Shown piece after piece: positions 28,277 through 38,028 of a DNA stretch of 64,000 nt. The stretch is from CAIVVT01 sp963838205 (lineage in GTDB: Bacteria > Acidobacteriota > Terriglobia > Bryobacterales > Bryobacteraceae): assembly GCA_963838205.1 (NCBI GenBank), contig CAWIQF010000021.1:1-64000 (forward strand), written 5' to 3'. A program made the position numbers and the translations under genes. How positions within the stretch are numbered: position 1 is the stretch's first letter; each line of letters begins with the position of its first letter. The notes under the pieces were generated by a model, which ran no database searches, was not told the DNA's origin, and worked only from the letters and a program-made list of their open reading frames with translations.

Positions 28277-28656
28277 GTAATTTAAATGGCGTCCCTTGCT
28301 CAACCGTAGCTCATGGCTCTCCATCCGCCTGCAAGGGCCGTCCAGGGAGAGGCAGTTGAAGGTGCCCTGATCAGGCGATTGGCTAGACGAGATCGCTACA
28401 CCGGCTCCGGGGGCATCTCGCGATCCTGGTTCTGGCGTGCTGGAAGGCGGTAGCGGGGTGAGTGCGGGAACTTCGGTCAGGGCATGATGGCTGGGGGACA
28501 GGCCGGGCCGATTTGGCGATGCCCAAGCGCGTTCCACGTCGCGCCAGCCAACCGGGAAAGGTCCGCGCCGCCGCCCGAACGCCGGCACGGAATTGTCTGG
28601 TCCTGCGCGACGGGTGGTTGTTGCGTTTCTTTACAGTAATCGTTAAAGTTTGACAA
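28277..28656. other. Intergenic region right of the IS630 copy
   Basis: No convincing gene. Open frames here have no motif or ribosome site. The last 50 bases before the GH30 start are AT-rich and contain TTTACA and TTTGACA strings, but I could not pair either with a -10 at proper spacing. Confidence 0.4.
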
Positions 28657-30033
28657 ATGCAGCTCACGACATGCGCCCTTTGCTTCACGGCCATAGCAAT
28701 CTCGTTTACGGCGGCCGCGCAACCATCGCGCATCGACGTGGACCCATCGCGGCAGTATCAGACCATCGACGGCTTTGGCGTCAACTTCAACGGGACCTAC
28801 TTCCGCGAATCGCAGAAGAAGCTGATCGATGTGTTGATCGACGACCTGGGAGCGACGCTGTTCCGGCTCGACCCCTATGGACAGACCAATTGGGAGACGC
28901 GCGACGACAACGCCGACGCGAGCAAAGCCGATTGGGACTACTTCAACGACCGCTACTCCACGCCGACCTTCGAGGCCTCGTGGGCGGCGGCGCGATACCT
29001 GAACGCTCGCGCCATCGAGCCCTACCTGACGCTCAGCGGCACGGCGCCAGAGTGGATGCTGGAGACGACCGGAACAAAGCCCGGCAAGAGGTTCGACCAT
29101 CTGCGCCCGGAGATGTATGGGGAGTTCGCCGAAACGGTAGCGACGCTGGCCGTCTATGCGCGCAACCGGGCGCACATCCGTTACCACCTCTTCAGCCCGG
29201 TGAACGAAACCGATTGTTCGCCGATCGAGGGGCCGGGCGTATCGCCTCTGGAGATGCCGAAGCTCCTGCGCGCGATCCAGGACCGTCTGCGCGCCGAAGG
29301 GATGGGCGACCTGACGCTGGTGGTGGCCGAGCAGTGCGATGTCAAGGACGACTACTTCGGCCCGATCCTGGGCAACACCGAGCTGATGAAAAGCGTCGGC
29401 GTCTTCACGGCGCACACCTATGGCGGCGAGGACTTTCGGCCGCACGTGGCGCGGGTTCGCGCCAGTTCCTATCCCCAGGCCAGGTTCTGGCTGTCGGAGT
29501 ACGGCGACCTGAAGGATGAGGACCGCTCCGAGGAAAACGAATGGAACCGCTTCGTGCTGCTCGGAACCGAGCGAGTACTGCGCAACTTGAACATCGGCAT
29601 GTCGGCGGCCGTGTGGTGGGACGCGTTTGACAACTTCCACGAACACGACCAGCGCATGACTTACTACGGTCTCGTGAAGAATGCCGATCACGTCTACACG
29701 CCGAAGAAGCGCTACTACGCGGCCAAACAGCTCTATCGCTACGTGCGGCCCGGTTCACGGCGCGTGGAAGCGACGTTGACAGGCGCCAATGTCCTGGTCA
29801 GCGCCTTCGACGATCCATCGAGCGGTCAAGTGATCGTTGTCGGGTTGAAGCGCGGCGGCGCAAACCGCGTCATCGTCGCTGCCCCCGGGGTCAAGCGATG
29901 GCAAGTGCTGCAGACAACGCGCACGCTGGATTGCGCGCCCACGGCGGAGGTGGCCGCCGGCCCGGGCGGCGAGGCGGAGGTGGAGCTGGCAGGCGAGGCC
30001 GTCTTCACGCTGATCGGCCTCCGTGCCCGTTGA
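28657..30033 (+). CDS. GH30-like secreted glycoside hydrolase
   Basis: 458 residues with a Sec signal (QLTTCALCFTAIAISFTAAA). The mature part opens IDVDPSRQYQTIDGFGVNFN, the QxIDGFG entry typical of GH30, and the barrel contains the acid/base in SPVNETD (Glu184) and the nucleophile in WLSEYGD (Glu281). The C-terminal 85 residues form the beta domain that accompanies GH30 barrels. Family members act on beta-1,6-glucan, beta-1,6-galactan, xylan or glucosylceramide; the subfamily cannot be fixed by eye. GH5 or GH39-type clan-A enzymes are less likely. No Shine-Dalgarno was seen close to the ATG. Confidence 0.78.
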   Translation: MQLTTCALCFTAIAISFTAAAQPSRIDVDPSRQYQTIDGFGVNFNGTYFRESQKKLIDVLIDDLGATLFRLDPYGQTNWETRDDNADASKADWDYFNDRYSTPTFEASWAAARYLNARAIEPYLTLSGTAPEWMLETTGTKPGKRFDHLRPEMYGEFAETVATLAVYARNRAHIRYHLFSPVNETDCSPIEGPGVSPLEMPKLLRAIQDRLRAEGMGDLTLVVAEQCDVKDDYFGPILGNTELMKSVGVFTAHTYGGEDFRPHVARVRASSYPQARFWLSEYGDLKDEDRSEENEWNRFVLLGTERVLRNLNIGMSAAVWWDAFDNFHEHDQRMTYYGLVKNADHVYTPKKRYYAAKQLYRYVRPGSRRVEATLTGANVLVSAFDDPSSGQVIVVGLKRGGANRVIVAAPGVKRWQVLQTTRTLDCAPTAEVAAGPGGEAEVELAGEAVFTLIGLRAR

Positions 30034-30128
30034 AGCCCCATTGCTTGCGGAAGGCAATCGGGGATTGGAGAGCTGAAAGCCGCGAGCGCTGGCCGAGCGT
30101 TTTCGGAAGCTCCGAAAAGGAATCGCAG

Positions 30129-32504
30129 ATGACAGGCTGCTTCATGGGTCAGCGCTGTTGGTCCTTGCTCTCCGTCGCGCTGGCCCCACTTTGCCTGGCC
30201 GCGACGGCTCCGCCGGCGGGGTACGACACGCTCCAGGACCTCTGGGTCTTTCAATCGACGCTGTCCGCGAACTGGTCGGGCGGCGACGTGGTCGCGCCGA
30301 GCAACAACATTCCGATCGACACGACCCAGAGCTATGGCGGCCTTCCGTCGCTCTTGTTCACCGTTCAGGCGCCGGGCCAGGGCTCTTGGACCGTGATTCT
30401 GCCCGGAACGGGCTGGGAGCCCTATTCGCTCGAGTTCTACCGTGCCAACGGCGCTCTGGAATTCAACATCAAGGGTGCGGCGGGCGGAGAACACTTCAAT
30501 CTGGCGCTCACCGACGATCTGCCCAGCCGGCTCGCCAACAAGAGTCTGAAGACCACGCCATTCGACAGCGCAAGCTACGTGACCGCCACTACCTCCTGGC
30601 AGCACGTGCGCATTCCCCTCTCTGCCTTTGCGGCGCCCGATGGTTTCAACTGGCGCCAGATGGGCTCCCTCCAGCTTGGCAACGCCTCGGGCGGTGCCTA
30701 CGTCGGGAAGTTCTGGCTGAATCAGATTCGCTTCACCTCGCCCGATACCGAGCCCGTCTACCCGGCGATTAAAGTGAATCAGCTCGGCTACGCGCCGGCA
30801 GCGCAGAAGATCGCACGAGTGAGCGGTTTCGGCGAACTGCTGACGGCAAGGGCCGGAACACCGTTCCAGGTACTGCGCGCGCCCGACGGGCCACAAGTGT
30901 ATGCCGGACAACTCGCGCTGGTCACAGACTACGACGAGGGCGTGTCCGGCGAGAAGGTGCTGTCAGCGGACTTCAGCGCGTTGACAACACCAGGAGTGTT
31001 CTTCCTACGCGTGCAGGCCGACGGCGTCGCCGATTCCCTTCCGTTCCCCATCGGCGCTGGTGTGCTCCATCCGCTGCTGCGCGCCACCCAGCGTTACTAC
31101 TACTACCAGCGGCAGGGCATCGAGATCGCCGAGCCTTACGCGGAAGGCTTTTCGCGCGGCCTCGGTCATCCGAACGACGTCTCGGCGCAACTGCGTTCGA
31201 ACGGCGTGACTCGCGACGCCTCGCACGGCTGGTACGCCGCCGGCGACGATGGCAAATACGTCGCCGACGGCGCGCCGGCGGTCGCCACGCTGCTCGAAGC
31301 CTACGCCCTCGCTCCGGAGTTGTTCTACGACGGACAGACCAACATCCCCGAAAGCGGGAACGGCAAGCCCGACCTGCTGGACGAGGTGAAGTGGGAGCTG
31401 GATTGGATCATGAAGATGCAGGACCTTAGTTCCGGCGGCTTCTATGTCCAGCTCTCGGTGGGCGATTGCGCACCGTCGGGATCGTGCCGCCCGGAGGAGA
31501 TCCTCGCGCACCGCTACGTCGAAGATCTGTTCGACGGCGTGGGCAACGTGAAGCCCACCGCGCCCACCGCCGACGCGGTGGCGGTGCTGGCGCGCGCGAG
31601 CACCATTTACCAGGGATATGACACGACGCTGGCGGCCGCTTACCTCGCCGCCGCCGAGGCCGGCTGGGCCTACCTGCAAGCCCATCCGCGGAACATCCAG
31701 GCCAACGCCCCCGGCATCGAGGGCAACCAGACCACCGACGACCAGGACCGCATGTGGGCCGCGGCCGAACTCTTCCGGGCCACCGGCGAGGCCGACTACA
31801 ACGCCTACTTCCTGGCGCGCTATCAAAACTGCTCGTCGACCTGGACCAATACCAACGGCGCCGCCTCGGACATCGTCATGCGCGCCTTCTATGCCTACAA
31901 CGCATCGGCCGCATCCGATGCTCAGGAGCGCGCCTGGTTCAGCGCGCAGTTCGCGGCGTGGCGTGCCACGCAACTCGCCCGCACGCAGAGCGCCTGGCGC
32001 AACTTCATGCCCTTGTGGGGCTACTACTGGGGCAGCAACACCGAGACCCTGCAGACGATTACGATCCTGGCGCTGGCCGAAATGAGCACCACCGCACCGG
32101 CCCTTGGCGAGATCGTCGACGCGGCGCAGGCACAGATCGACTATATCCTGGGCGTCAATCCGCTGCGCCACAGCTACGTCACCGGCATGGGCGCCGATTC
32201 CGCCGTAACCATCTTCTCGTCGATCTACCCCGCCTATGGGCTCTACACAACCCCTCCCGGCTACATGCCCGGAGGGCCCGACATCGACGATAACCCGTGG
32301 TATTCCAAATTCCCCGCGCGCTGCTATGCCGACACCGATACCGATTGGCAGGTGAGCGAGCACGACGTCAGCGCCACAGCGCAGCTCCTGTTCACCGCCG
32401 CCCTCCTCGAACACTCCTACGGCTCCAGCAGCCCGCCTCGGATTCGCCGGCCAATAGTTCCGCGTCCACCGACTGTTCCCAGACCGTCGAGAGTGATCCC
32501 GTAG
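30129..32504 (+). CDS. GH9-like glycoside hydrolase with N-terminal carbohydrate-binding and Ig-like domains, altered active site
   Basis: 791 residues from ATG 30129 (AAGGA upstream); the longer open frame before it is GC-rich noise. There is a signal peptide ending near SVALAPLCLAA. Residues about 30-215 are a beta-sandwich like CBM11/CIA30 (WTVILPGTGWEPYSLEFYR, WQHVRIPLSAFAAPDGFNW). The CelD-type Ig domain follows (IKVNQLGYAPAAQKIA), then a GH9 (alpha/alpha)6 barrel. Canonical GH9 has DAGD with two catalytic Asp; here the motif is A370-A371-G372-D373, so one Asp is lost. The usual HHR after SYVTG is also absent, while the catalytic acid candidate Glu744 (VSEHDVSATAQ) remains. It may act on an unusual glycan or be impaired. 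Confidence 0.8.
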   Translation: MTGCFMGQRCWSLLSVALAPLCLAATAPPAGYDTLQDLWVFQSTLSANWSGGDVVAPSNNIPIDTTQSYGGLPSLLFTVQAPGQGSWTVILPGTGWEPYSLEFYRANGALEFNIKGAAGGEHFNLALTDDLPSRLANKSLKTTPFDSASYVTATTSWQHVRIPLSAFAAPDGFNWRQMGSLQLGNASGGAYVGKFWLNQIRFTSPDTEPVYPAIKVNQLGYAPAAQKIARVSGFGELLTARAGTPFQVLRAPDGPQVYAGQLALVTDYDEGVSGEKVLSADFSALTTPGVFFLRVQADGVADSLPFPIGAGVLHPLLRATQRYYYYQRQGIEIAEPYAEGFSRGLGHPNDVSAQLRSNGVTRDASHGWYAAGDDGKYVADGAPAVATLLEAYALAPELFYDGQTNIPESGNGKPDLLDEVKWELDWIMKMQDLSSGGFYVQLSVGDCAPSGSCRPEEILAHRYVEDLFDGVGNVKPTAPTADAVAVLARASTIYQGYDTTLAAAYLAAAEAGWAYLQAHPRNIQANAPGIEGNQTTDDQDRMWAAAELFRATGEADYNAYFLARYQNCSSTWTNTNGAASDIVMRAFYAYNASAASDAQERAWFSAQFAAWRATQLARTQSAWRNFMPLWGYYWGSNTETLQTITILALAEMSTTAPALGEIVDAAQAQIDYILGVNPLRHSYVTGMGADSAVTIFSSIYPAYGLYTTPPGYMPGGPDIDDNPWYSKFPARCYADTDTDWQVSEHDVSATAQLLFTAALLEHSYGSSSPPRIRRPIVPRPPTVPRPSRVIP

Positions 32505-32743
32505 CGCCATGCTCGTTCTCTTCAGGCCGGAAAGCAGTCCGAATATAATGGCCAGCAATCTCCATCGTGCACAGTCGGCGGAAGCGGCGCTCTTGGCCCG
32601 GCACTTCCCCCCCTCCGCCCGTCAGTCCCGCGCCGGTGTGGGGCTCGGCCGAGTGGGCGCAGTGAGCGCGGCAAATGGTGTGAGGCATAGATAATGACCG
32701 TTCGCATTGACGGCCATTCCACGGAAAGGGAATTAGGATAACT

Positions 32744-34369
32744 ATGAGAACTGCAAAGATAAGCAGACGCCGGGCTCTTTCCGCAATGGCCGGCGTGTCT
32801 GCCTTGCTTCCCTGTCGTGCGGCCTCGGCGCGGACTCCATTCCCCCTAGCAGACGCAGGAGACAACCTCGCCCCATTGTCATCTGCCGGGCCAGCTCTCG
32901 AGATCGCTCCAGGACCATTCAAAGCCACGCGCTCGTCGCTCCGCGAGTGGCAGATTCCGGAATGGTATCGTGACGCCAAGTTCGGCATTTGGGCCCACTG
33001 GGGTCCGCAGTCCGCGGTGGAGTACGGGGACTGGTACGCGCGCCACATGTATATCCAGGGCCATAAGCAGTATGAGTACCATGTCAAGACTTATGGCCAT
33101 CCCACCAAGGTTGGATTTAAAGACGTCATTCCCACGTGGAAGGCGGACCATTTTGACGCGGATCACTTGCTCGGACTCTACAAGAAGGCCGGCGCCAGGT
33201 ATTTTTGCAGTATGGCCGTGCATCACGACGGCTTCGACTTATGGGATTCCAAGTACCAGCCCCGTTGGAATTCCGTCGCAATGGGCCCGAAGCGGGACAT
33301 CGTGGGCGAGTTCAAGCGAGCCGCGGGGAGACACGGTCTCCGCTTTGCTGTCAGTGAGCACCTTGCGCCGAGTTACCATTGGCTTGCCACCTCGCATATG
33401 AGCGACAAGACCGGTCCGTTGGCCGGCGTGCCCTACGACGGGGCGAACCCCGCCTACGCCGACCTGTATCACGATCTGCCGGAGCTGTATTACTACAGCG
33501 GTCAACTTCTCGATGACACTAAGGCTCCGACAGCCTGGAAGCTGCACTATTTCAACCGAATCAAGGACCTCGTTGACAAGTACCAGCCGGATCTCCTATA
33601 CACCGATGGCGACATCTCGTTCGACGAGCATGGCCTGGCGCTTGTCGCAAATCTTTATAACGTCGATGCCGCGCGCCACGGCGGGCGATGCGAGGCCATC
33701 TTCACCAGCAAACTGCCGAGCGATTGTGAGGTCGGCACTTGTGTTCTGGATTGGGAACGCGGGGTGGCCTCTGGTATTTCGAAGAATCCGTGGCAAACAG
33801 ATAGCTGCATCGGCGAATGGCACTACAATCGCGAGGCGACCTACAAGTCACCCAAATACGTCATCGATCTCCTGGTCGACATCGTCAGCCGAAACGGGAA
33901 CCTGATGCTGAACTTCCCCCTGCCGAATAGTGGGCAACTCGACTACGAGGAGTTGGTCATCCTGGATGAGATTACGAAATGGATGAGCATTAACAGCGAA
34001 GGTATCTACGGAACGCGACCCTGGAAGATCTTCGGCGACGGGCCCGTCGCCTCCAAGCCAGCCAGCGGAGGCACTCGTTTCAACGAAGCGGGGCGCACGG
34101 AGCTCAGCGCGGAAGACGTGCGCTTTACGACGAAGGGCAATGTGCTCTACGCCTTCATCATGGGCTGGCCGGAGAAGGCCGCGCTGATCAAACCTCTTGC
34201 GACCACAAGCGCATTGGCGCCGCCCAAGATCCAGCACGTCGAACTGCTGGGATACGGCGGCAAGTTGAGATGGGCCCAGGACGAGCAGGGCCTCACCGTG
34301 GTGATGCCCGCAGTCGGGCCCTGCAATCACGCCATCGGGCTAAAGATCATATCTAGCACACTCGGCTAG
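32744..34369 (+). CDS. GH29 alpha-L-fucosidase family protein with Tat signal
   Basis: 541 residues starting at ATG 32744, six bases after AGGATAAC. The leader KISRRRALSAMAGVSALLPC is a twin-arginine signal. The GH29 barrel shows WYRDAKFGIWAHWGPQSAVE, ARYFCSMAVHHDGFDLWDSK and the nucleophile segment QPDLLYTDGD; a conserved region near VDIVSRNGNLMLNFPLPNSG closes the barrel. The HWG and HHDGF motifs are standard for fucosidases. The gene is followed 98 bases later by a second GH29 gene, so two exported fucosidases are made together. Some GH29 relatives act on other sugars, so fucose specificity is not proven. Confidence 0.87.
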   Translation: MRTAKISRRRALSAMAGVSALLPCRAASARTPFPLADAGDNLAPLSSAGPALEIAPGPFKATRSSLREWQIPEWYRDAKFGIWAHWGPQSAVEYGDWYARHMYIQGHKQYEYHVKTYGHPTKVGFKDVIPTWKADHFDADHLLGLYKKAGARYFCSMAVHHDGFDLWDSKYQPRWNSVAMGPKRDIVGEFKRAAGRHGLRFAVSEHLAPSYHWLATSHMSDKTGPLAGVPYDGANPAYADLYHDLPELYYYSGQLLDDTKAPTAWKLHYFNRIKDLVDKYQPDLLYTDGDISFDEHGLALVANLYNVDAARHGGRCEAIFTSKLPSDCEVGTCVLDWERGVASGISKNPWQTDSCIGEWHYNREATYKSPKYVIDLLVDIVSRNGNLMLNFPLPNSGQLDYEELVILDEITKWMSINSEGIYGTRPWKIFGDGPVASKPASGGTRFNEAGRTELSAEDVRFTTKGNVLYAFIMGWPEKAALIKPLATTSALAPPKIQHVELLGYGGKLRWAQDEQGLTVVMPAVGPCNHAIGLKIISSTLG

Positions 34370-34466
34370 TCAGGCATCCGCGTGGCGGCGACTTCAGTTC
34401 GCCCATGCTGGACTCGGCGCGAAGTGATGTAAGCAAGAGATCGACGACTCGGAAAGAGGATGGATA

Positions 34467-35846
34467 ATGAGTAACCTTCAGCGCGGCTTGCTTCTATCGG
34501 TAGTGTGTTGTTTGATTGGCTGCCCCTGGGCATTCGGGCAATTCCAATACGCATCCAAGACGCTTGAGCCAACGGCGGAGACCAAGGTCCAGTGCTGGCG
34601 TGAGGCGCGGTTTGGCATGTTTATCCACTGGGGGCTTTATTCGATACCGGGCCGGGGAGAGTGGGTCCAGTGGGATGAGCAGATCCCGGTAAAAGAATAC
34701 GCGCAACTGGCCAATCAATTCAATCCCAAGCAATACGATCCAAAGGCTTGGGCGGAGCTGGCCAAAGAAAGCGGCATGAAGTACATGGTGCTGACGGCCC
34801 GCCACCACGACGGCTTCGCGCTATTCGACGATCCCGGGAGCGACTTCACTTCGGTCAAGACCGCCGCGCGCCGCGATCTGGTAGCCGAGTACGTTAAGGC
34901 GGTGAGACAAGCGGGCTTGCGGGTTGGACTCTACTACTCTCCGCTCGATTGGCGGTATCCGGGGTTCTTCTTCCCGAGCATCTACGGCGACGATGCGAAG
35001 CAGTTGCGGCAGCAGTACCATCGCCAGCTGGCGGAATTGGCGGAGAATTACGGAAAGCTTGACATTCTCTGGTTCGACGGCGGCGGAAACGACTGGCTCG
35101 GATTTGGAGGGATTCGCTACAGCGGAGGCTGGAAGTCGCGCCCGGATAATGAATCCTACAAGGGGCCCTTCGATTGGCAGGATGAGCAGGCCGTCAGGCA
35201 TCTCCGCGAAAGACAGCCCGACCTTATTACCAACGACCGCGTGGACGCTCCCGCGGACCTTCGAGTTCGGGAAAGCGACAGTTCCTTAGGTGGATTTGAG
35301 AATCGGTATCCTTGGGAACTGAACGTCACGATCGTTGAAGGGGCTTTTGGATATCAGGCCGGCGCCAAAGTGAAGTCGCTCGGCTACCTCATCCGGTTGC
35401 TGGTCGGCGCGGTCGGACGCGACGGGAATTTCCTGTTCAATGTCGGACCTCGTCCCGACGGGCAGATCGACCCGGACCAGGCTCAACGGCTCCGCGAAAT
35501 CGGGCAGTGGCTGAAAGCCAACGGTGAGAGCATCTACGGCACTCGCGGCGGACCTTGGCTGCCCGGGTCCTATGGAGTCTCCACCCATCGCGGCAACATC
35601 ATCTATCTTCATCTCTTGCGTCCGCCCAACAGGACCGGACTCTCGTTGCCTGCCCTGCCCGAGCGGCTCGTGCGCGCCTCGCTGCTCAATGGGCCTGAGG
35701 TTGCCTTCCGCCAGACTGACCAGCAGATCACGATCGACATCCCCGCAGAGAGTACTGACTCCATCGATACGGTGCTCAAGTTGGAACTCGGAAAGGAGTG
35801 GACAACTGCCGCGGTGATTCCGGTTCCAGATCCGCCGGTCGAGTAG
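34467..35846 (+). CDS. GH29 alpha-L-fucosidase family protein, Sec-exported
   Basis: 459 residues with AAGAGGA ending six bases before ATG 34467. The Sec signal is LLLSVVCCLIGCPWAFG. The barrel is a classical GH29: REARFGMFIHWGLYSIPGRGEW, YMVLTARHHDGFALFDD, and the nucleophile Asp in LDILWFDGGGNDW. VGRDGNFLFNVGPRPDGQID is the conserved barrel end, after which about 110 residues form a beta domain. It has the compact bacterial form, shorter than the preceding Tat-exported paralogue. The two differ enough that tandem duplication is not recent. A likely substrate is terminal alpha-L-fucose on a host- or plant-type glycan. Confidence 0.92.
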   Translation: MSNLQRGLLLSVVCCLIGCPWAFGQFQYASKTLEPTAETKVQCWREARFGMFIHWGLYSIPGRGEWVQWDEQIPVKEYAQLANQFNPKQYDPKAWAELAKESGMKYMVLTARHHDGFALFDDPGSDFTSVKTAARRDLVAEYVKAVRQAGLRVGLYYSPLDWRYPGFFFPSIYGDDAKQLRQQYHRQLAELAENYGKLDILWFDGGGNDWLGFGGIRYSGGWKSRPDNESYKGPFDWQDEQAVRHLRERQPDLITNDRVDAPADLRVRESDSSLGGFENRYPWELNVTIVEGAFGYQAGAKVKSLGYLIRLLVGAVGRDGNFLFNVGPRPDGQIDPDQAQRLREIGQWLKANGESIYGTRGGPWLPGSYGVSTHRGNIIYLHLLRPPNRTGLSLPALPERLVRASLLNGPEVAFRQTDQQITIDIPAESTDSIDTVLKLELGKEWTTAAVIPVPDPPVE

Positions 35847-36001
35847 GCGTGCCGTTCGTGCGTCGAGTGCCTGCCATCCCCGCCGTGACTGATACTCAGA
35901 CGAACCTCGAGGCTATCGCTCGAATGGCGTGAGCGCTAAACGAACCCCATATTGAGATCGCGAGCGCGGTGGCGCACCGTGGCGGTATGTAAGGGCGCAG
36001 G

Positions 36002-36190
36002 TGTGAGGCGTGGGCGAAGTGGGATGAGTTGGCCGACGGAGCAGACGGGCAGCGGGCTGAGCGTGGCGGCGTTCTACCGTCAGCGTAGGTTGACCGAGTC
36101 GCAGTTGTTCACCTGGAAGAGGCGGCAGCGCCAGGTCGCGGCGGAGCCGTTAGCTGCGGTCGAGGGAAAGCGAAGCCGCCCTGAACAGAA
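36002..36190 (+). pseudogene. Fragment of an IS66-type TnpA (orfA)
   Basis: The sequence downstream of the second fucosidase reads KWDELADEQ, then TGSGLSVAAFYRQRRLTES and QLFTWKRRQ. This is the N-terminal pattern of IS66-type TnpA proteins (W-x-x-L-x-x-E-Q-x-x-SGLSVAAFCR...W). The two parts are in adjacent frames, one base out of step near 36039, and no downstream part of the element (orfB, orfC) is present. It is a short decayed remnant within a 500-base gap (35847-36347) in which nothing else was recognised. Confidence 0.45.
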
Positions 36191-36347
36191 TTCGACTTGG
36201 AGATGGAGGGAAATTGCTCCGCTGAAGACGCACCCTGAATGGCGTACGTCTTCAGCGCTTGTGGCGGCGCGCAGGACTGAGAAGGCTCCCTTGCATCCTA
36301 CGCGCAGATTGTCCGCGGGGCCTCGGCGCACTGTCCAATTGGCGGGT

Positions 36348-37805
36348 CTATTTGCGGGCCAGGAACGGCGTCAGCATGCCGAGCTGATCCCGATGGATCT
36401 CGCACGACGCGAAGGCGAAAGAGCGCGCCATCTCGGCGAGTTCCGAGGGCCTGTGCTCGGCGAGGCGGCGCAGCACAAAATCAAGCGCCGGCGCGTCGAA
36501 ATCGCGTGCGACCTCTCCGGCCCATTGTTCGCGGGTGTCGGGGAGAATGTCGGTTTCCGCCAACAGCTTGCTGACGCTCCGGGTGAACGGCGCTTCGAGC
36601 TCCTTGTAGCGGCGCATGAAGCCGGTAATCCGCGGCGAGTCGAGGAAGCGGCGCCACGACGAGTCGGGCCGAACCGTCACGATCCCCATGTTGTGGAGGT
36701 CCTTGTAGCACCACATGGACCAGCCCCAGCCGTGCTCCTCGAAGATCGACACCAAGTCGCGCGTGATGGCGAGTTGCACTTCAAAGGGCTGGCGATGGCT
36801 GCGCGACACGCCGAACTCCGCCACCAGCACGGGCCGGGCGATGCGCCGCTGATCGTACTTGCCGGCGAGGGTCTGCCTGACCGTCTCGCGGTCTAGGCGC
36901 TGGCCGTCGACCGTCGCCGGGTAACTGGTGAGGTTGGCCAGGGCCGGAAAGCGCTCGGAGTAGTAGTGGTGCAGCGCAGGGATGACCTGCGGATCGACGA
37001 ACAACTCGTCATGCAGGCTGGCGATGTCCTTGGCCCAGAGGTTGCCGTCGAGCACGATGAGGTGCTCGGGATCAACCCTGCGAATCGCGCTGATGATGCT
37101 CAGGTAGAACTGGTTGAGCAGGGGGACATTCGTCGTGACCGGCTCGCAGAGAACGTTGTAGCCGGCGATAGTCGCGTCGCCGCTATAGCGCCGGGCGATC
37201 TCGCCCCAGAGCGCGACGGTGCGATCCAGGAACTCCCGATGCTCCCAGAGATAGGTTTCACCGTAGGCACTGCCGGCGTTCTGATCGCGGGCCTGTGCGC
37301 CCGGCGCAGCGTGCAGGTCGAGGAGCACCCAGATGTTGTACTTCCGGCAAAGTGCGACGACGCGATCCAGTTGGCGGAACCCGCGTTCGATCCACTGGCC
37401 CGGCGCCAAGTCGCTCTCAAAGCAGCGGTAGTTGAAGGGCAGACGGACGTAATTGAAGCCCTGCTGTGCGAGGAACGCGATGTCTGCCTCGGCGATGCAA
37501 GCCTGGTCGTAGGCATCGAAGAAGGCCGCATAGGATTCGGCGCCGAGTATCTTGAGGAACTGTTCGCGGATCTTCCACTCTGTCCACGGGAGACCGATCA
37601 TGTAGTCCTCGATCAGCATCCAGCCGCCGAGGTTCACGCCGCGCAGGCGTACGGGCCGGCCGGACTCGACGATGTCGAGCCCCTTGGCCTGAAGAACTTC
37701 CCGTTTACCCGTGGCTCCGGAGCGCGCGTGCAGGGCTTCCGGCAGGGCTGCCATGCCGATCCCGCTCGCCGCTAACGATGTCCGAACAAATGTGCGCCGA
37801 TTCAC
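36348..37805 (-). CDS. GH5-like cellulase-family glycoside hydrolase with Tat signal
   Basis: 485 residues from GTG 37805, chosen because AAGGAG sits seven bases upstream and the start gives a twin-arginine leader (NRRTFVRTSLAASGIGM). The longer ATG start lacks these. The barrel follows GH5: LRGVNLGGWMLIEDYM, NYVRLPFNYRCFE, LLDLHAAPGAQARDQN. The nucleophile is Glu330 in VLVAEFGVSRSH, and the acid/base is Glu221. The residue before it, always Asn in the NEP motif of clan A, is Cys220 here (NVLCEPV). The substitution should weaken the hydrogen bond to the substrate 2-hydroxyl. The gene is divergent from the LacI-type regulator with a LacI-type operator between them. The substrate is likely a beta-1,3- or beta-1,6-glucan by resemblance, uncertain. 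Confidence 0.82.
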   Translation of the reverse strand: MNRRTFVRTSLAASGIGMAALPEALHARSGATGKREVLQAKGLDIVESGRPVRLRGVNLGGWMLIEDYMIGLPWTEWKIREQFLKILGAESYAAFFDAYDQACIAEADIAFLAQQGFNYVRLPFNYRCFESDLAPGQWIERGFRQLDRVVALCRKYNIWVLLDLHAAPGAQARDQNAGSAYGETYLWEHREFLDRTVALWGEIARRYSGDATIAGYNVLCEPVTTNVPLLNQFYLSIISAIRRVDPEHLIVLDGNLWAKDIASLHDELFVDPQVIPALHHYYSERFPALANLTSYPATVDGQRLDRETVRQTLAGKYDQRRIARPVLVAEFGVSRSHRQPFEVQLAITRDLVSIFEEHGWGWSMWCYKDLHNMGIVTVRPDSSWRRFLDSPRITGFMRRYKELEAPFTRSVSKLLAETDILPDTREQWAGEVARDFDAPALDFVLRRLAEHRPSELAEMARSFAFASCEIHRDQLGMLTPFLARK

Positions 37806-37955
37806 TCTCTGCTCCTTCAGTCCTTCGTCTTCGTGGGCGCCGGGTAGTGCGCCGCGCGCTTCAAGATCGGGATTCCCCATCGGCGAAGCGAAACGACCGC
37901 AGGGGGCTTTTCAAATGGCCCCAGATCGCTCCGGCAGCCTGCGCTCAGGTCTCCT

Positions 37956-37981
37956 GCCAAGCGCTTGCGCAAGCGATTGGC
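37956..37981. promoter_or_regulatory. LacI-family operator, near-perfect 26-base palindrome
   Basis: The half-site GCCAAGCGCTTGC is followed by GCAAGCGATTGGC; only one base pair of the palindrome is mismatched. The central CGCTTGCGCAAGCG with its CpG-type dyad is typical of LacI/GalR operators. It lies 150 bases upstream of the GH5 start and 206 bases upstream of lacI, and its core is identical to the operator at 39255-39286. Confidence 0.85.
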
Positions 37982-38028
37982 CTGACCGGCAAAGAGCACG
38001 CTCGACCGGTCCGGCGGGGTGAAGAAGA

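Noticed and set aside
35952..36896. Plus-strand ORF of 314 codons running into the GH5 gene
   Set aside because: Only its first about 60 codons resemble anything (TnpA remnant); the rest is antisense of GH5.
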